Notes: generated by a model from the sequence alone, not told the origin. A stretch of 36,015 nt of DNA from Anaerolineales bacterium UBA7227 (GCA_002473085.1 DKTP01000002.1:3413-39427), one strand, 5' to 3'; shown: positions 1 through 7,823, counted from the first letter of the stretch. Numbers and translations: made by a program.

Positions 1-56
1 ACTAGCCAACTAGCCAACCAGCCAACTAGCCAACTAGCCAACCAACCAGCCAACTA
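1..56. repeat. 8-base degenerate tandem repeat at the window edge
   Basis: Units of ACTAGCCA or ACCAGCCA follow one another in perfect 8-base phase (1-8, 9-16, 17-24, 25-32, 33-40), with one 4-base half unit at 41-44, then 45-52 and a final partial ACTA. The partial copy supplies the CTA that is read on the minus strand as the TAG stop codon of dnaX. The array is cut by the left edge, so its full size is unknown. It belongs with the heptamer arrays elsewhere in this window. Confidence 0.85.
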
Positions 57-1580
57 CTCCTGCACATCCACAATCTCCCCGCCCTGATGGATCGCGGTCG
101 CGACCATCCCATCCTGCGGCACGTGCGGCGGGACTTTGCCCTTGGCGTTCGTGACTTCGCAGCGGATGTCGAGCGTCACGCCGAGCAGATCAGACAAGGC
201 CTGGTTGGTCAGTTGCTTCTCTTCGTCCTGCATCTTGGACATCAACACATCGCTCGCAAACCCCAGCACGAGCGTCCCATCCTGCACGTCAATGGACGAG
301 ACCGAATTCAGCAGCGCCGCAAGGTTGGCGTAATCCTTCCTCAAAGCATTCTGGACTTGCTTCCAGACCTTGATGACCTCGGACGCGGGGATGGCGGAAG
401 CGGACGCGCCTCCCGACTGGGGAGCGACTGGCGTCTTCGGCGCGGACTTGGCGGGCGGCTTCGCGCTGACCTTCGACGCGGGCGCGACGAGCGCGGACTC
501 CGCGGGCGGCTCCAGCGCTTCGGCGAAGGCCAGCTCGAGCGGGAGGGACGGCTGCCAGCTGCCGCGCGAGTCGGTCGCGGCTTCGTTGAAGATTCGCATC
601 ATCCGCAGGACGGCGGCGGGCGTGAACGCGTCCGCATGTTCGGTCATCCGTTCTTTAATATCCCTGGTCGTCTCGACTTGCGACGCGTTGCCCATTTGGA
701 TCAACATCAGCCCGCGCAGATAGTCAACCACCTGGCGAGCCAACGCGCGCGGATCGGCGCCGCCGTCGAGGGCGCGGTGGATCTCCTCGAGACCGCGCCC
801 AGGATTCGGGTCCGCGATGGAGGCGACGAGGTCGAGGACGGTTTGGGAGGTCGCGGTCCCGAGGACGGTCTGCGCGAGGTCCAGCGTGATGCGTTCGCCC
901 GTCGAGGAGAGTTGGTCGAGCAGGGAGATGGCGTCGCGCATCCCGCCCGCGGACTGGCGCGCGATGAGGGCGAGGGCGTCGCCGTCGGCCTGAATGGATT
1001 CGGCGGCGGCGATGGTCTTGAGCTGACCGACGATCTCGTCCACGGGGACGCGGCGGAACTCGTGACGCTGGCAGCGCGAGAGGACGGTGGCGGGGATTTT
1101 GTGGATCTCGGTGGTGGCGAGGACGAAGATGGCGTGCGGCGGTGGTTCTTCGAGGGTCTTGAGGAGCGCGTTGAAGGCCGCCGTGGAGAGCATGTGGACT
1201 TCGTCAATGATGTAGATTTTGAATTTGCCCTGTGTGGGGGAGAAATTTATTTTGTCGCGCAAGTCACGGACATCGTCCACCGAGGTGTTGGAGGCGGCGT
1301 CAATTTCAATGAGGTCGAGGAAGCGATTTTCGTTGACGGCGCGGCAGTAGTCGCATTCGTTGCAGGGACGCTGGGTCTTGTCGTCGTTCAGGCAGTTGAC
1401 GGCTTTCGCCAGCAGGCGCGCCAGCGTGGTTTTGCCCGTGCCGCGCGGACCCGCGAAGAGATAGGCGTGCGCGACGCGGTCTCCGACAATGGCGTTGCGG
1501 AGGGTCTGCACGATGTGCTGTTGGCCGACGACTTCGGCCCATCCTTGCGGGCGGTATTTGCGGTAGAGGGCTTGGGACAT
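54..1580 (-). CDS. dnaX: DNA polymerase III subunit gamma/tau
   Basis: This is the clamp-loader ATPase subunit of the replicative polymerase, which opens and loads the beta sliding clamp. The 508-residue protein has the Walker A motif GPRGTGKT at residues 44-51. Zinc-module cysteines are at 63, 73, 76 and 79. The Walker B motif DEVH is at 126-129, followed by the LLKTLEEPP segment and the SRC arginine-finger motif at 168-170. A low-complexity Ala/Pro/Lys linker near residues 360-395 leads to a short tau-like C-terminal domain. Length is normal for the family. The start lies directly against a heptamer repeat (1582-1633) with no visible ribosome binding site. Expression is therefore either leaderless or driven from further upstream. 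The identification is secure; only the exact translation signal is uncertain. Confidence 0.97.
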   Translation of the reverse strand: MSQALYRKYRPQGWAEVVGQQHIVQTLRNAIVGDRVAHAYLFAGPRGTGKTTLARLLAKAVNCLNDDKTQRPCNECDYCRAVNENRFLDLIEIDAASNTSVDDVRDLRDKINFSPTQGKFKIYIIDEVHMLSTAAFNALLKTLEEPPPHAIFVLATTEIHKIPATVLSRCQRHEFRRVPVDEIVGQLKTIAAAESIQADGDALALIARQSAGGMRDAISLLDQLSSTGERITLDLAQTVLGTATSQTVLDLVASIADPNPGRGLEEIHRALDGGADPRALARQVVDYLRGLMLIQMGNASQVETTRDIKERMTEHADAFTPAAVLRMMRIFNEAATDSRGSWQPSLPLELAFAEALEPPAESALVAPASKVSAKPPAKSAPKTPVAPQSGGASASAIPASEVIKVWKQVQNALRKDYANLAALLNSVSSIDVQDGTLVLGFASDVLMSKMQDEEKQLTNQALSDLLGVTLDIRCEVTNAKGKVPPHVPQDGMVATAIHQGGEIVDVQE

Positions 1581-1581
1581 G

Positions 1582-1633
1582 TTGGTAGTTGGTAAATGGT
1601 AATTGGTAATTAGAGAGCGGAGAACAGAGAGAA
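1582..1633. repeat. Heptamer tandem repeat upstream of dnaX
   Basis: Seven successive 7-base units are in exact phase: TTGGTAG, TTGGTAA, ATGGTAA, TTGGTAA, TTAGAGA, GCGGAGA and ACAGAGA. The unit drifts gradually from TTGGTAA to ACAGAGA. The array fills nearly the whole spacer between the stop of the lamin-tail gene (1656) and the dnaX start (1580), so it occupies the dnaX ribosome binding region. It resembles the short tandemly repeated repetitive (STRR) sequences known in filamentous cyanobacteria. Confidence 0.85.
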
Positions 1634-1655
1634 GTCAATGTGAGAGAGATAGGCT

Positions 1656-2147
1656 TTACGGCACTTTATACGTCACGATCAATTTCCCGTTCGCGTCGTA
1701 CAGGCTGGCCGTCTCGCCCGATTTCCAGACGGGCGCGGACAAGCCCCAGTACAGGTCCACGACGGTGTTCGTCCCCGCGCCGGTGTGGATCTGCACCGCG
1801 CCGCCGTTGACGAGCGTGATGGACGGGAAGAGGAAGATGTTGCCGTTTTCGTCCTTGAGCTGCCAGTTGGACAAATCCACCTGCCCGGCGCCGTAGTAAC
1901 GCAGGATGACGACTTCCGCGCCGAGGTTGTCCGCGCCGACGACGCTGACGATGCGGAGGTCGCCGACCGGGTTGGCGTCCACGCGGGAGGCGGGCGCGCC
2001 CGCTTCAAGTCCAGGAAGAGGCGCAAAGGCGGGGGCGGAGGAAGTCGCTTTCAGGTTGCGGTCGTACCAGAACAGGATCGTCCCCGTCACGCAAGCGGAG
2101 ACCAGCGCGTTCAACAAAAGAAATTGGAGGAGACGTTTGCGATCCAT
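1656..2147 (-). CDS. Membrane-anchored lamin-tail-domain protein
   Basis: The product is a 163-residue protein of unknown cellular role. An N-terminal membrane segment (about residues 6-25, LLQFLLLNALVSACVTGTIL) acts as anchor or signal. It is followed by a short spacer and an immunoglobulin-like lamin-tail (LTD) fold: LRIVSVVGADN, then EVVILRYYG, then the hallmark VDLSNWQLKDENGN and FPS, ending with WKSGETASLYDANG. LTD domains are common on secreted and surface proteins of Chloroflexota-like bacteria. The start at 2147 (MDRKRLL) is chosen over an upstream in-frame ATG at 2222 because the upstream one would overlap prmA and lacks a signal. A TATGAT box nine bases before 2147 suggests a leaderless transcript. 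The domain call is from pattern recognition; the function is unknown. Confidence 0.8.
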   Translation of the reverse strand: MDRKRLLQFLLLNALVSACVTGTILFWYDRNLKATSSAPAFAPLPGLEAGAPASRVDANPVGDLRIVSVVGADNLGAEVVILRYYGAGQVDLSNWQLKDENGNIFLFPSITLVNGGAVQIHTGAGTNTVVDLYWGLSAPVWKSGETASLYDANGKLIVTYKVP

Positions 2148-2156
2148 GCTGGACGA

Positions 2157-2162
2157 ATCATA
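2157..2162 (-). promoter_or_regulatory. -10 box for the lamin-tail gene
   Basis: On the minus strand TATGAT ends nine bases before the ATG at 2147. No Shine-Dalgarno sequence fits between them, so transcription would start at or next to the start codon. No convincing -35 is seen. Confidence 0.45.
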
Positions 2163-2191
2163 GCACAGATTGACGGGAAACCCGATTTTTT

Positions 2192-3163
2192 TTAGAAACC
2201 CGCCCTCTTCGATTTGCGACACGACAGCGCCACCCAGTCTTTCATCTGACGCTGACCGGTCAAAACCAGACCTTTGGCGGACGCGGCCGCCGCGACTTTT
2301 TCCGCCTGCTCGGCGAGGATGCCGCTCAAGATGATCTCGCCGCCGTCGTCGATCAAATCCGCCAGCCCCGCGTCGAAGAGACGGACGATGACCGGCGCGA
2401 GGATGTTCGCCATCACAAGCGGCGCGGACGCGTACGCGAACTGCCCGGCCTTCACCTCCGCCACCGAGCCTTGACCGAGGATGAGTTCCGCGCCGACGCC
2501 GTTTTTCTCCGCGTTCTCGCGCGCGTTGCGGACGGACTCGATGTCAATGTCCACGCCGAGGGCGGAGGCCGCGCCGAGTTTGAGCGCGGCGATGGAGAGG
2601 ATGCCGGAGCCGCAGCCGATGTCAATGACGGGAGACGGGAGACGGAGGACGGGGAAGTCTGGCCCGTCTTCGGTCCTCGGTCTTCGGTCATAGAATTTCT
2701 CGATCAACTCCAGGCATAACTGCGTCGTCGGATGCGTCCCCGTGCCGAACGCCATGCCGGGGTCAATTTTGATCGGGATGCGGTCCGGTTCGGGCGAGTC
2801 CATCCACGCGGGGACGATCATCAGCCGTTTGCCGATGGGGATGGGTTTGTAACTGGCTTTCCAGGCTTCCATCCAATTCTGGTCGGCGATCTGTTTGTAC
2901 GCCGGCGCGGGGAGCGGCTGGATCATGCCGAGATAGAAGAGCGCTTCCTCCAGCTTCTGACGCGTCTCTTCGAGCCGGTCGTTGACTTCGAGATAGGCGC
3001 GCACGCTGACGGGGCCGACCGCGACGCCTTCGTTTTCCTCGTCGAGGAATTTCACGCCCGTGCTTTCGGTGACGACGCCGTTGGGCGCGAAGCGCGCCAG
3101 CACATCGGCGACCGCTTCGGCGAGTTCGCCGTCCACGAGGAGGGAGACTTCGAGCCAGTTCAT
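2192..3163 (-). CDS. prmA: Ribosomal protein L11 methyltransferase with a repeat-derived insertion
   Basis: This is a SAM-dependent enzyme that trimethylates ribosomal protein L11. The 323-residue protein has the family signature DPGMAFGTGTHPTTQLCLELIE at residues 134-155. The SAM-binding glycine loop VIDIGCGSGILS follows at 179-190, then the VDID acidic end of strand 2 and the NILAPVI motif. Between the first two motifs there is an unusual stretch, residues about 158-179 (starting RRPRTEDGPDF). It is encoded by two blocks of 7-base tandem repeats at 2627-2693; most family members have a shorter link here. The ATG overlaps the stop of the DUF190 gene by four bases (ATGA), so translation is coupled to it. 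Family assignment is firm. Whether the insertion is tolerated is inferred from the intact frame. Confidence 0.95.
   Translation of the reverse strand: MNWLEVSLLVDGELAEAVADVLARFAPNGVVTESTGVKFLDEENEGVAVGPVSVRAYLEVNDRLEETRQKLEEALFYLGMIQPLPAPAYKQIADQNWMEAWKASYKPIPIGKRLMIVPAWMDSPEPDRIPIKIDPGMAFGTGTHPTTQLCLELIEKFYDRRPRTEDGPDFPVLRLPSPVIDIGCGSGILSIAALKLGAASALGVDIDIESVRNARENAEKNGVGAELILGQGSVAEVKAGQFAYASAPLVMANILAPVIVRLFDAGLADLIDDGGEIILSGILAEQAEKVAAAASAKGLVLTGQRQMKDWVALSCRKSKRAGF
2627..2693. repeat. Heptamer repeats inside the prmA coding region
   Basis: There are two blocks of four 7-base units: GACGGGA, GACGGGA, GACGGAG, GACGGGG (2627-2654), and GTCTTCG, GTCCTCG, GTCTTCG, GTCATAG (2666-2693). They are separated by 11 bases. 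The segment encodes about 22 residues just before the PrmA SAM-binding loop without breaking the frame. Confidence 0.8.
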
Positions 3164-3501
3164 TGTTTGTCCGCCTTGTAAAATCGGATCTGCGCTTTTT
3201 CCAGTGTGACCAACCCCGCGCCGAGATGCGGTTCGATCAAATCGAGAAACGCCTCCAGGTTCTCCCGCGTGTCTACGATCTCGACGACGATAGGCAAATC
3301 TTCAGACAGTGTATCGAAGCGGAATGTTCGAATTTTGCGCGTGTTCGCGCCATAGCCCATCATCCCGCGCAGGACGGTCGCGCCAGCCAGGCCTCTCTCG
3401 CGGGCTTGCAGGACGATCCACTCATAGAGCGGTTTACGCTCATATTTATCCGCTTCGCCGATGAAGATGCGGAGTAGTGAGCCTTCTTGTGGAAGTTGCA
3501 T
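3160..3501 (-). CDS. DUF190 family protein
   Basis: This is a small, 113-residue cytosolic protein of the DUF190 family. It contains the typical opening LLRIFIGEADKYERKPLYEWIV, the central GLAGATVLRGMMGYG and the closing VVEIVDTRENLEAFL. The fold is PII-like and is thought to bind a small ligand; the biochemical role is not settled. The start at 3501 (MQLPQEG) is chosen because sequence upstream of it belongs to fluC in another frame. The gene begins three bases after the fluC stop and ends in a four-base overlap with prmA. DUF190 genes are often found next to crcB/fluC, so a link to fluoride resistance or ion-channel control is a reasonable inference. Confidence 0.9.
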   Translation of the reverse strand: MQLPQEGSLLRIFIGEADKYERKPLYEWIVLQARERGLAGATVLRGMMGYGANTRKIRTFRFDTLSEDLPIVVEIVDTRENLEAFLDLIEPHLGAGLVTLEKAQIRFYKADKQ

Positions 3502-3503
3502 GA

Positions 3504-3896
3504 TTACCTCCAGATCCAAAACGCGACCGCGCGTCCCAGCCAGACGAACGCGAGACCGAGGATCACGTTCGCGCCGACATTGACCAGCGCGTTGACCGTC
3601 TGACCAGCACGGAATAAATTCATCGTGTCGTTGCCGAATGATGAAAATGTGGTGAACCCGCCCAGGAAACCGATGAAAACCAATCCGCGCGTCTCGGGCG
3701 TGAATACGCCGCGCGACTCCGTGAGTTGGCTGAGCAAACCAATTACGAAACAGCCGACGAGATTCACCGCCAGTGTGCCAAAGGGAAAACCGAGACTCTG
3801 GCTCACAGGCTGGATCCACACGCCAAGCAAGTAACGGGAGACCGATCCCGCCGCGCCGCCGAGAGCGACGAGAGAAATGGTAAGAAGAGAAGGCAT
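3504..3896 (-). CDS. crcB: Fluoride ion channel FluC/CrcB
   Basis: This is a 130-residue, four-helix membrane protein that works as a dual-topology dimer and exports fluoride. Family motifs are visible in order: GGAAGSVSRY near residues 13-22, the helix GTLAVNLVGCFVIG, and GFLGGFTTFSSFGND around residues 78-92, which carries the conserved Thr-Phe-Ser-Ser of the fluoride pore. It is the first gene of a crcB-DUF190-prmA operon. A TATAAT box ends seven bases before the ATG, so the transcript is probably leaderless. That leaves no room for the fluoride riboswitch that often precedes this gene. Identification is strong. Confidence 0.95.
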   Translation of the reverse strand: MPSLLTISLVALGGAAGSVSRYLLGVWIQPVSQSLGFPFGTLAVNLVGCFVIGLLSQLTESRGVFTPETRGLVFIGFLGGFTTFSSFGNDTMNLFRAGQTVNALVNVGANVILGLAFVWLGRAVAFWIWR

Positions 3897-3903
3897 GGAG
3901 AAG

Positions 3904-3909
3904 ATTATA
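3904..3909 (-). promoter_or_regulatory. -10 box for the crcB operon
   Basis: TATAAT on the minus strand lies seven bases before the crcB ATG and gives a probably leaderless mRNA. No ribosome binding site or riboswitch fits in the gap. Confidence 0.55.
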
Positions 3910-3936
3910 AAACCAATAAGCGGACTTTCATCCGCT
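3910..3936 (-). terminator. Intrinsic terminator of the GT39-cmk-plsC operon
   Basis: On the minus strand the hairpin AGCGGA / TCCGCT with loop TGAAAG (arms at 3931-3936 and 3919-3924) is followed by TATTGGTTTT. It lies just after the heptamer array behind plsC and just before the crcB promoter. Confidence 0.5.
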
Positions 3937-3973
3937 CACTGCAAACTGATCGCTGAAAACTGGACACTGACTA
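3937..3973. repeat. Heptamer tandem repeat at the plsC stop codon
   Basis: Five 7-base units CACTGCA, AACTGAT, CGCTGAA, AACTGGA and CACTGAC run in exact phase from 3937 to 3971, with consensus NRCTGNN. They end on the CTA that is read as the minus-strand stop of the plsC-like gene. Confidence 0.75.
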
Positions 3974-4696
3974 TCTGCCGCGATACACGCCTTGATATTC
4001 GGGCGGCAGGAGGCGCGCCAGTTCCCGCATGATCTGGACGGTACCGTTCGCCAAATCCGCGTGACGGTCCCCGGTGCGGACGAGGCGGAAGGGCCGCCCG
4101 ACGGTCATCGTGACGGGGACGCGCGGCCAGCAGAACAGTCCGCGATAGAGGCGGGGATTCTCGGTCCCGGTCAACGCGATGGGGACGAGAGGAACGTCCG
4201 CGCGCAGGGCGAGGAAGGCCGCGCCGTCCAGTCCCTGCTCGAGTCCGCCGATCACGCTCTCGCGTCCCTCGGGAGCGATGGTCACAAACCGTCCGAGGCG
4301 CAGCGACTCCAGCGCGCAGTTCAACGCGCGGCGGTCGGGACGTCCGCGATGAAGCCAGATGACGCCGTACGGTTCGGCGAAGACCCGCAGCGCGGCGATG
4401 TCGTAGAGATTGCTTGCGGCCAGCGAATCCACTTCGAGCGTTTGGAGTTGCGAGAGGATGACGACGATGTCCGCGTCGCCGAGATGGTTGAGGACGATCA
4501 GCGCGGGGCCGCGTTCGGGAAAATTTTCCAGGCCGCGCACGGCGAGGTCAATTCGCGTCGCGACGAGGAAGCGCATGAGGGCGCGCAGGACGCGGCGCGT
4601 CAACCTGCGCCGCCAGTGATATTCGGGGACGCGCGTCAATTCGGGGCGGAATTTTTCCGCGACGGGTTTAGGAGGCGGCGATGACGGATTCGGCAT
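3971..4696 (-). CDS. PlsC-type 1-acyl-glycerol-3-phosphate acyltransferase (second copy)
   Basis: This 241-residue acyltransferase is expected to add the second acyl chain to lysophosphatidate at the inner face of the membrane. The catalytic HX4D motif is present as NHLGDAD (about residues 71-77). The substrate-binding block is APEGRES, followed by VPLVPIALTGTENP. A basic N-terminal region (WRRRLTRRVLRALMR) probably peripherally binds membrane. It is the last gene of a four-gene operon and its start overlaps the preceding plsC-like gene by 29 bases. The two neighbours share motif order and a C-terminal LLPPEYQGVY/LLPEEYRGVY ending, which suggests tandem duplication. The substrate has not been established, and other lysolipid acceptors are possible. 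Confidence 0.88.
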   Translation of the reverse strand: MPNPSSPPPKPVAEKFRPELTRVPEYHWRRRLTRRVLRALMRFLVATRIDLAVRGLENFPERGPALIVLNHLGDADIVVILSQLQTLEVDSLAASNLYDIAALRVFAEPYGVIWLHRGRPDRRALNCALESLRLGRFVTIAPEGRESVIGGLEQGLDGAAFLALRADVPLVPIALTGTENPRLYRGLFCWPRVPVTMTVGRPFRLVRTGDRHADLANGTVQIMRELARLLPPEYQGVYRGR

Positions 4697-5354
4697 AGAC
4701 CCCGCGATATTCCTCGGGCAGCAGCCCCGCGATGTGACGCATCACCAGGTCCGCGTTGCGCTGGCGGGACTCGCGCCGCGCCGCGCCCTTCCCCTCGACG
4801 GCGGGCAGGCGGATCGGCTTGCCGATGCGCATTTCCAAATTCGGCCTTTCGCCGCGGCGGGCGCGCTGCCAGAAATCGTCGGTCGTGCCGACGAGACCGA
4901 CCGGCAGGACCGGCGCGCGCGTCTCTTCGACGATGTAGGCGATGCCCGGCTTCGCGCGCCGCATGGCCGTCACGCGCGAGCGTCCGCCCTCGGGCGCGAT
5001 GAACAGCGGGCGGCCAGACTTGACGACGCGCGTCGTCCACTCGAGCAGGGCGCGGTCGTACTCGCCGCGATGCACGGGCGTCACGCCGTAGAGTTTGAGC
5101 AGCTGCCCCTGCCCGGGTTTGTCGAACACATCCGCCGCGCCGATGATCTCCAGCGTCTCGGGCCAGAAGGCCGCCGCGAACGGCGGGTCGAAGATCGAGA
5201 CGTGGTTGACCGCCGCCACATACGGTTTGCCCAGCGGCACGTTGTCAAGTCCAGTGATCTTCACGCGCGCCAGAATATGAAACAGCCCGCGAAACACGAC
5301 CCGCAAAACGGGACGGGTGATTCGAAATCGCAGGGGCGCGCGGTATTCATCCAT
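4668..5354 (-). CDS. plsC: PlsC-type 1-acyl-glycerol-3-phosphate acyltransferase (first copy)
   Basis: This 228-residue member of the lysophospholipid acyltransferase family has the catalytic NHVSIFD (HX4D) motif near residues 61-67. The block FIAPEGGRSR corresponds to the EGTRS substrate motif, and APVLPVGLVGT follows. The start at 5354 (MDEYRAPL) is used because it overlaps the cmk stop by eight bases, which suits coupled translation; a longer frame upstream would extend deep into cmk. The pairing with cmk recalls the common cmk-plsC arrangement in Gram-positive and Chloroflexota genomes. There cytidine nucleotides and phosphatidate are both needed for CDP-diacylglycerol. Family is certain; exact acyl specificity is unknown. 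Confidence 0.9.
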   Translation of the reverse strand: MDEYRAPLRFRITRPVLRVVFRGLFHILARVKITGLDNVPLGKPYVAAVNHVSIFDPPFAAAFWPETLEIIGAADVFDKPGQGQLLKLYGVTPVHRGEYDRALLEWTTRVVKSGRPLFIAPEGGRSRVTAMRRAKPGIAYIVEETRAPVLPVGLVGTTDDFWQRARRGERPNLEMRIGKPIRLPAVEGKGAARRESRQRNADLVMRHIAGLLPEEYRGVYAESVIAAS

Positions 5355-6081
5355 TGCACAGCTCGCGGACGCGCGCGAAAACTTCATCGGCAGACAGCCC
5401 CTCGGTGTCCACGATGACCGCGTCGTCCGCGGGACGCAGGGGCGCGACCGAGCGCGTCGAATCGATTCGGTCGCGCGCGTGGATCTTCGCGAGGATCTCC
5501 GCGTAGTCGGCCTCTCCGCCCCGCGCGATGATCTCCGCGAAGCGGCGGCGGGCGCGTTCCTCGGCGGAAGCGTCGAGGTAAATCTTCAAGTCCGCCTCGG
5601 GCAGGATGACCGTGCCGATATCGCGTCCCACCATCACGATGCGGCCGCGCTGGCCGATGCGGCGCTGCTGACTGCCCATGGCGAGTCGCACGCCCGCGTA
5701 GGCGGAGACGATGGAGACGTTCGCGTCCACTTCGGGACGACGCGTCTCCCAGGTGACGTCGCGTCCCTCGACGATCACATCGCAGGCGCGTCCATCGGAC
5801 TTCGAGGCGGGCGCGACGTCAATGGACATTTCCTCGGCGAGGCGCGTCGCCGCGGCCTCGTCGTGGACGTCCACGCCGCGCTGGAGCGCGCTCCACGTGA
5901 CGGCGCGGTACATCACGCCCGTGTCGAAAAAAAGATAACCGAGGTCGTCGGCGAGACGTTTGCCGATGGTGGATTTTCCCGACGCGGCGGGACCGTCTAT
6001 GGCGATGATGGAGGGGACGTCAGGCATCAGTTTTTGAATTTCGGGTTGTGGGTTGTTTGCGGCGCTCGGCGTATCTCTCAT
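5347..6081 (-). CDS. cmk: Cytidylate kinase
   Basis: This enzyme phosphorylates CMP and dCMP to the diphosphates in pyrimidine salvage. The 244-residue protein has the P-loop IDGPAASGKSTIGKRLA near residues 28-44, DTGVMYRAVT for CMP binding, the GRDVTWETR element, GRDIGTVILPEA, and the lid ARRRFAEI. An internal Met at residue 19 (start 6027) sits right before the core domain and is an alternative start. The start at 6081 is preferred because it overlaps the upstream stop as ATGA, the same coupling as its neighbours. Second gene of the operon running from 7811 to 3971. Confidence 0.95.
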   Translation of the reverse strand: MRDTPSAANNPQPEIQKLMPDVPSIIAIDGPAASGKSTIGKRLADDLGYLFFDTGVMYRAVTWSALQRGVDVHDEAAATRLAEEMSIDVAPASKSDGRACDVIVEGRDVTWETRRPEVDANVSIVSAYAGVRLAMGSQQRRIGQRGRIVMVGRDIGTVILPEADLKIYLDASAEERARRRFAEIIARGGEADYAEILAKIHARDRIDSTRSVAPLRPADDAVIVDTEGLSADEVFARVRELCNG

Positions 6082-7811
6082 GGCTTTTCCGCGTCAATGA
6101 ACAGGTCGGCGCGGCCCCAGAGAATGACTGTCTCCGGCGCGGTTGGGAGGTCGTGATAGGCGAGCCAGCCCAGGGTATAGGACGAAAACGAATCCCAGGC
6201 GGGATACAGGCGCCAGTTAAAGTCCTGCCCGCGATAGGACGCGGCCAGGCCGAGGTCGTCGCGCGTCGGCGTGATGACCAGTTCGGGCGCGGAGGCCGGG
6301 TCGAGGGCGACGACGTTCTGCGGGTTGTGGCCGCGAAGCGCCCAGGTCAGCGCGGGCGAGTCCACGCCGACGATGAGGACCGGCAGGGAGTCCGTCTGAC
6401 CGACAGCCCATTCCGAGGTCTGGTTCACGGTGAGCGTGAGCAGGTCTGCCTGCGCGATGCGCGGGGATAGATCCCAGAGTTCGACGGCTTTTTCGTCGCG
6501 CAGTCCCGTCGCGCCCCAGGCCGCGCCGAGCGTGTAGACGCCGAGGACGACGGCCGCGCCCCATGCCGCGCCGACGCGCGCCACCCGCGCCGACCAGCCA
6601 TATCCCACCAGCGCCGCGCTGACGATCAGGAGAACGAACGCCCCGGCGAGCAGCAGCAGACGGATGTTGGCCTCCCGCGAGGGGATGGTCGTCCAGCGCA
6701 AGGCCTCCACGTCCATCCACGCGAAGGCGAGCAGGAGGATGACGAGGGCGGCAAGCCCGACGATTTCGAGGCGGTCTTCGCGGGGAAATTCGAGATGACG
6801 CGCCAATTCGAGCGCGGCGAGAGTCCACAGCGGGACGAGCGCCCAGACGAGGTCCGCGGGCTGGCGGGCGGGATAAAACGCCGCCAGCAGAATCGCGACC
6901 AGCGTCCACAGGCTGAGGCGGATGGCGTCGGCGGAGCCGTCCCACCAGCCGCGCCCGATGGCGATGAGCGCGAAGGGGACGGCGAGCAACTGGTACACGC
7001 CCAGCGCGAGGAAGAGACGGCCGACCGGCACGGAGACGGGCGCGACCCAGCCTTTGAGATAGTCGGGGAGCGAGGCCAGCCACGCGCCCAGTCCCTGCGG
7101 GGAGAGGAAGAGGAGAGTCGAAACGGCGAGGAGAGTCGCGAGCAGGGCGGCGCCCAGCGCCCGGTAATCGGTCTTCAGCGGGACAATGACGGGAGAGGAG
7201 GCGTCGGAAGCATTTTCGGGCGCGGCCGCGTCCGACTCCGTCTCGGCGGAAGCGGGGCGCGCGGACATGAACTGGGCGAGCATCCACGCGAGGAGCAGGC
7301 CGAGGAGTCCGGGCCAGAGGGCGGGGCCGGAGAGAAGCGCCAGGGCGAGGAAAACGCCCGCGAGGCGCGGCCGGCTGCGGGTCCAGAAAGCGGCGGCGAG
7401 CAGGGACGAGGTCACGGCGAGGATGGGTCCGCCCGCCTGTCGCGAGAGCGAGACGAGGGCCGGGTCCAGCGCGAAGAAGAAGGCGAGGAGGAGAGCGGGG
7501 CGCGGCGTCAGCCGATCCCGGAGGAGGAGCGGCGCGAAGACGAGCGCCGTCCCGAATACGGCGGGCCAGAAGCGGGCGAGGAAATTGAAACTGCCGAAAA
7601 TGAAGAACAGGACGGCGGTGAGGCTGGTATAGGCGACGTGGGAACTGAGCGCGGGATGCTGTCCCTGCGCGACGTGGAGGGCGTCCAGCGCGAGCCGCGC
7701 CTCGGAATCGGAGAGGGGAAGTTCGCCGAGGCGGACGAAGCGCAATCCGAGGGCGATGAGAAAAGCCAGGCAATATAGGGCTGTTTCGTGACGGGGAGGA
7801 CGCGGGGTCAT
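6078..7811 (-). CDS. GT39/ArnT-like integral membrane glycosyltransferase
   Basis: This 577-residue protein has about a dozen hydrophobic segments. Its N-terminus resembles polyprenol-phosphate-dependent glycosyltransferases: a first helix, then an extracytoplasmic loop with acidic residues (LPLSDSEARLALDALHVAQG, about residues 33-52), then further helices. Members move a sugar from a lipid carrier onto a protein or lipid on the outer face of the membrane. The C-terminal soluble part (from about residue 440) is divergent. It leads a four-gene operon with cmk and two plsC genes. The -10 box TAAAAT lies six bases before the ATG, so the mRNA is probably leaderless. The acceptor is unknown and the family call rests on topology and the acidic loop. 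Confidence 0.7.
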   Translation of the reverse strand: MTPRPPRHETALYCLAFLIALGLRFVRLGELPLSDSEARLALDALHVAQGQHPALSSHVAYTSLTAVLFFIFGSFNFLARFWPAVFGTALVFAPLLLRDRLTPRPALLLAFFFALDPALVSLSRQAGGPILAVTSSLLAAAFWTRSRPRLAGVFLALALLSGPALWPGLLGLLLAWMLAQFMSARPASAETESDAAAPENASDASSPVIVPLKTDYRALGAALLATLLAVSTLLFLSPQGLGAWLASLPDYLKGWVAPVSVPVGRLFLALGVYQLLAVPFALIAIGRGWWDGSADAIRLSLWTLVAILLAAFYPARQPADLVWALVPLWTLAALELARHLEFPREDRLEIVGLAALVILLLAFAWMDVEALRWTTIPSREANIRLLLLAGAFVLLIVSAALVGYGWSARVARVGAAWGAAVVLGVYTLGAAWGATGLRDEKAVELWDLSPRIAQADLLTLTVNQTSEWAVGQTDSLPVLIVGVDSPALTWALRGHNPQNVVALDPASAPELVITPTRDDLGLAASYRGQDFNWRLYPAWDSFSSYTLGWLAYHDLPTAPETVILWGRADLFIDAEKP

Positions 7812-7817
7812 GGCGCA

Positions 7818-7823
7818 ATTTTA
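7818..7823 (-). promoter_or_regulatory. -10 box for the GT39-cmk-plsC operon
   Basis: Minus-strand TAAAAT lies six bases before the ATG at 7811, with no Shine-Dalgarno site. It is back to back with the plus-strand promoter at 7847. Confidence 0.5.

Noticed and set aside
1..56. CRISPR array
   Set aside because: Units are only 8 bases with no spacers, and no cas gene is present; it is a short tandem repeat.
87..1595. A 502-codon open frame on the plus strand opposite dnaX
   Set aside because: It is the GC-rich mirror of dnaX: no recognisable motif, Arg/Gly-rich composition and no start signal.
3502..3819. N-terminal extension of the DUF190 gene to 3819
   Set aside because: The extension overlaps crcB in another frame and has no family similarity; the true start is at 3501.
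3897..3970. Fluoride riboswitch upstream of crcB
   Set aside because: The 74-base gap holds a stop-adjacent heptamer array, a terminator hairpin and a -10 box; the crcB-motif consensus is not there.
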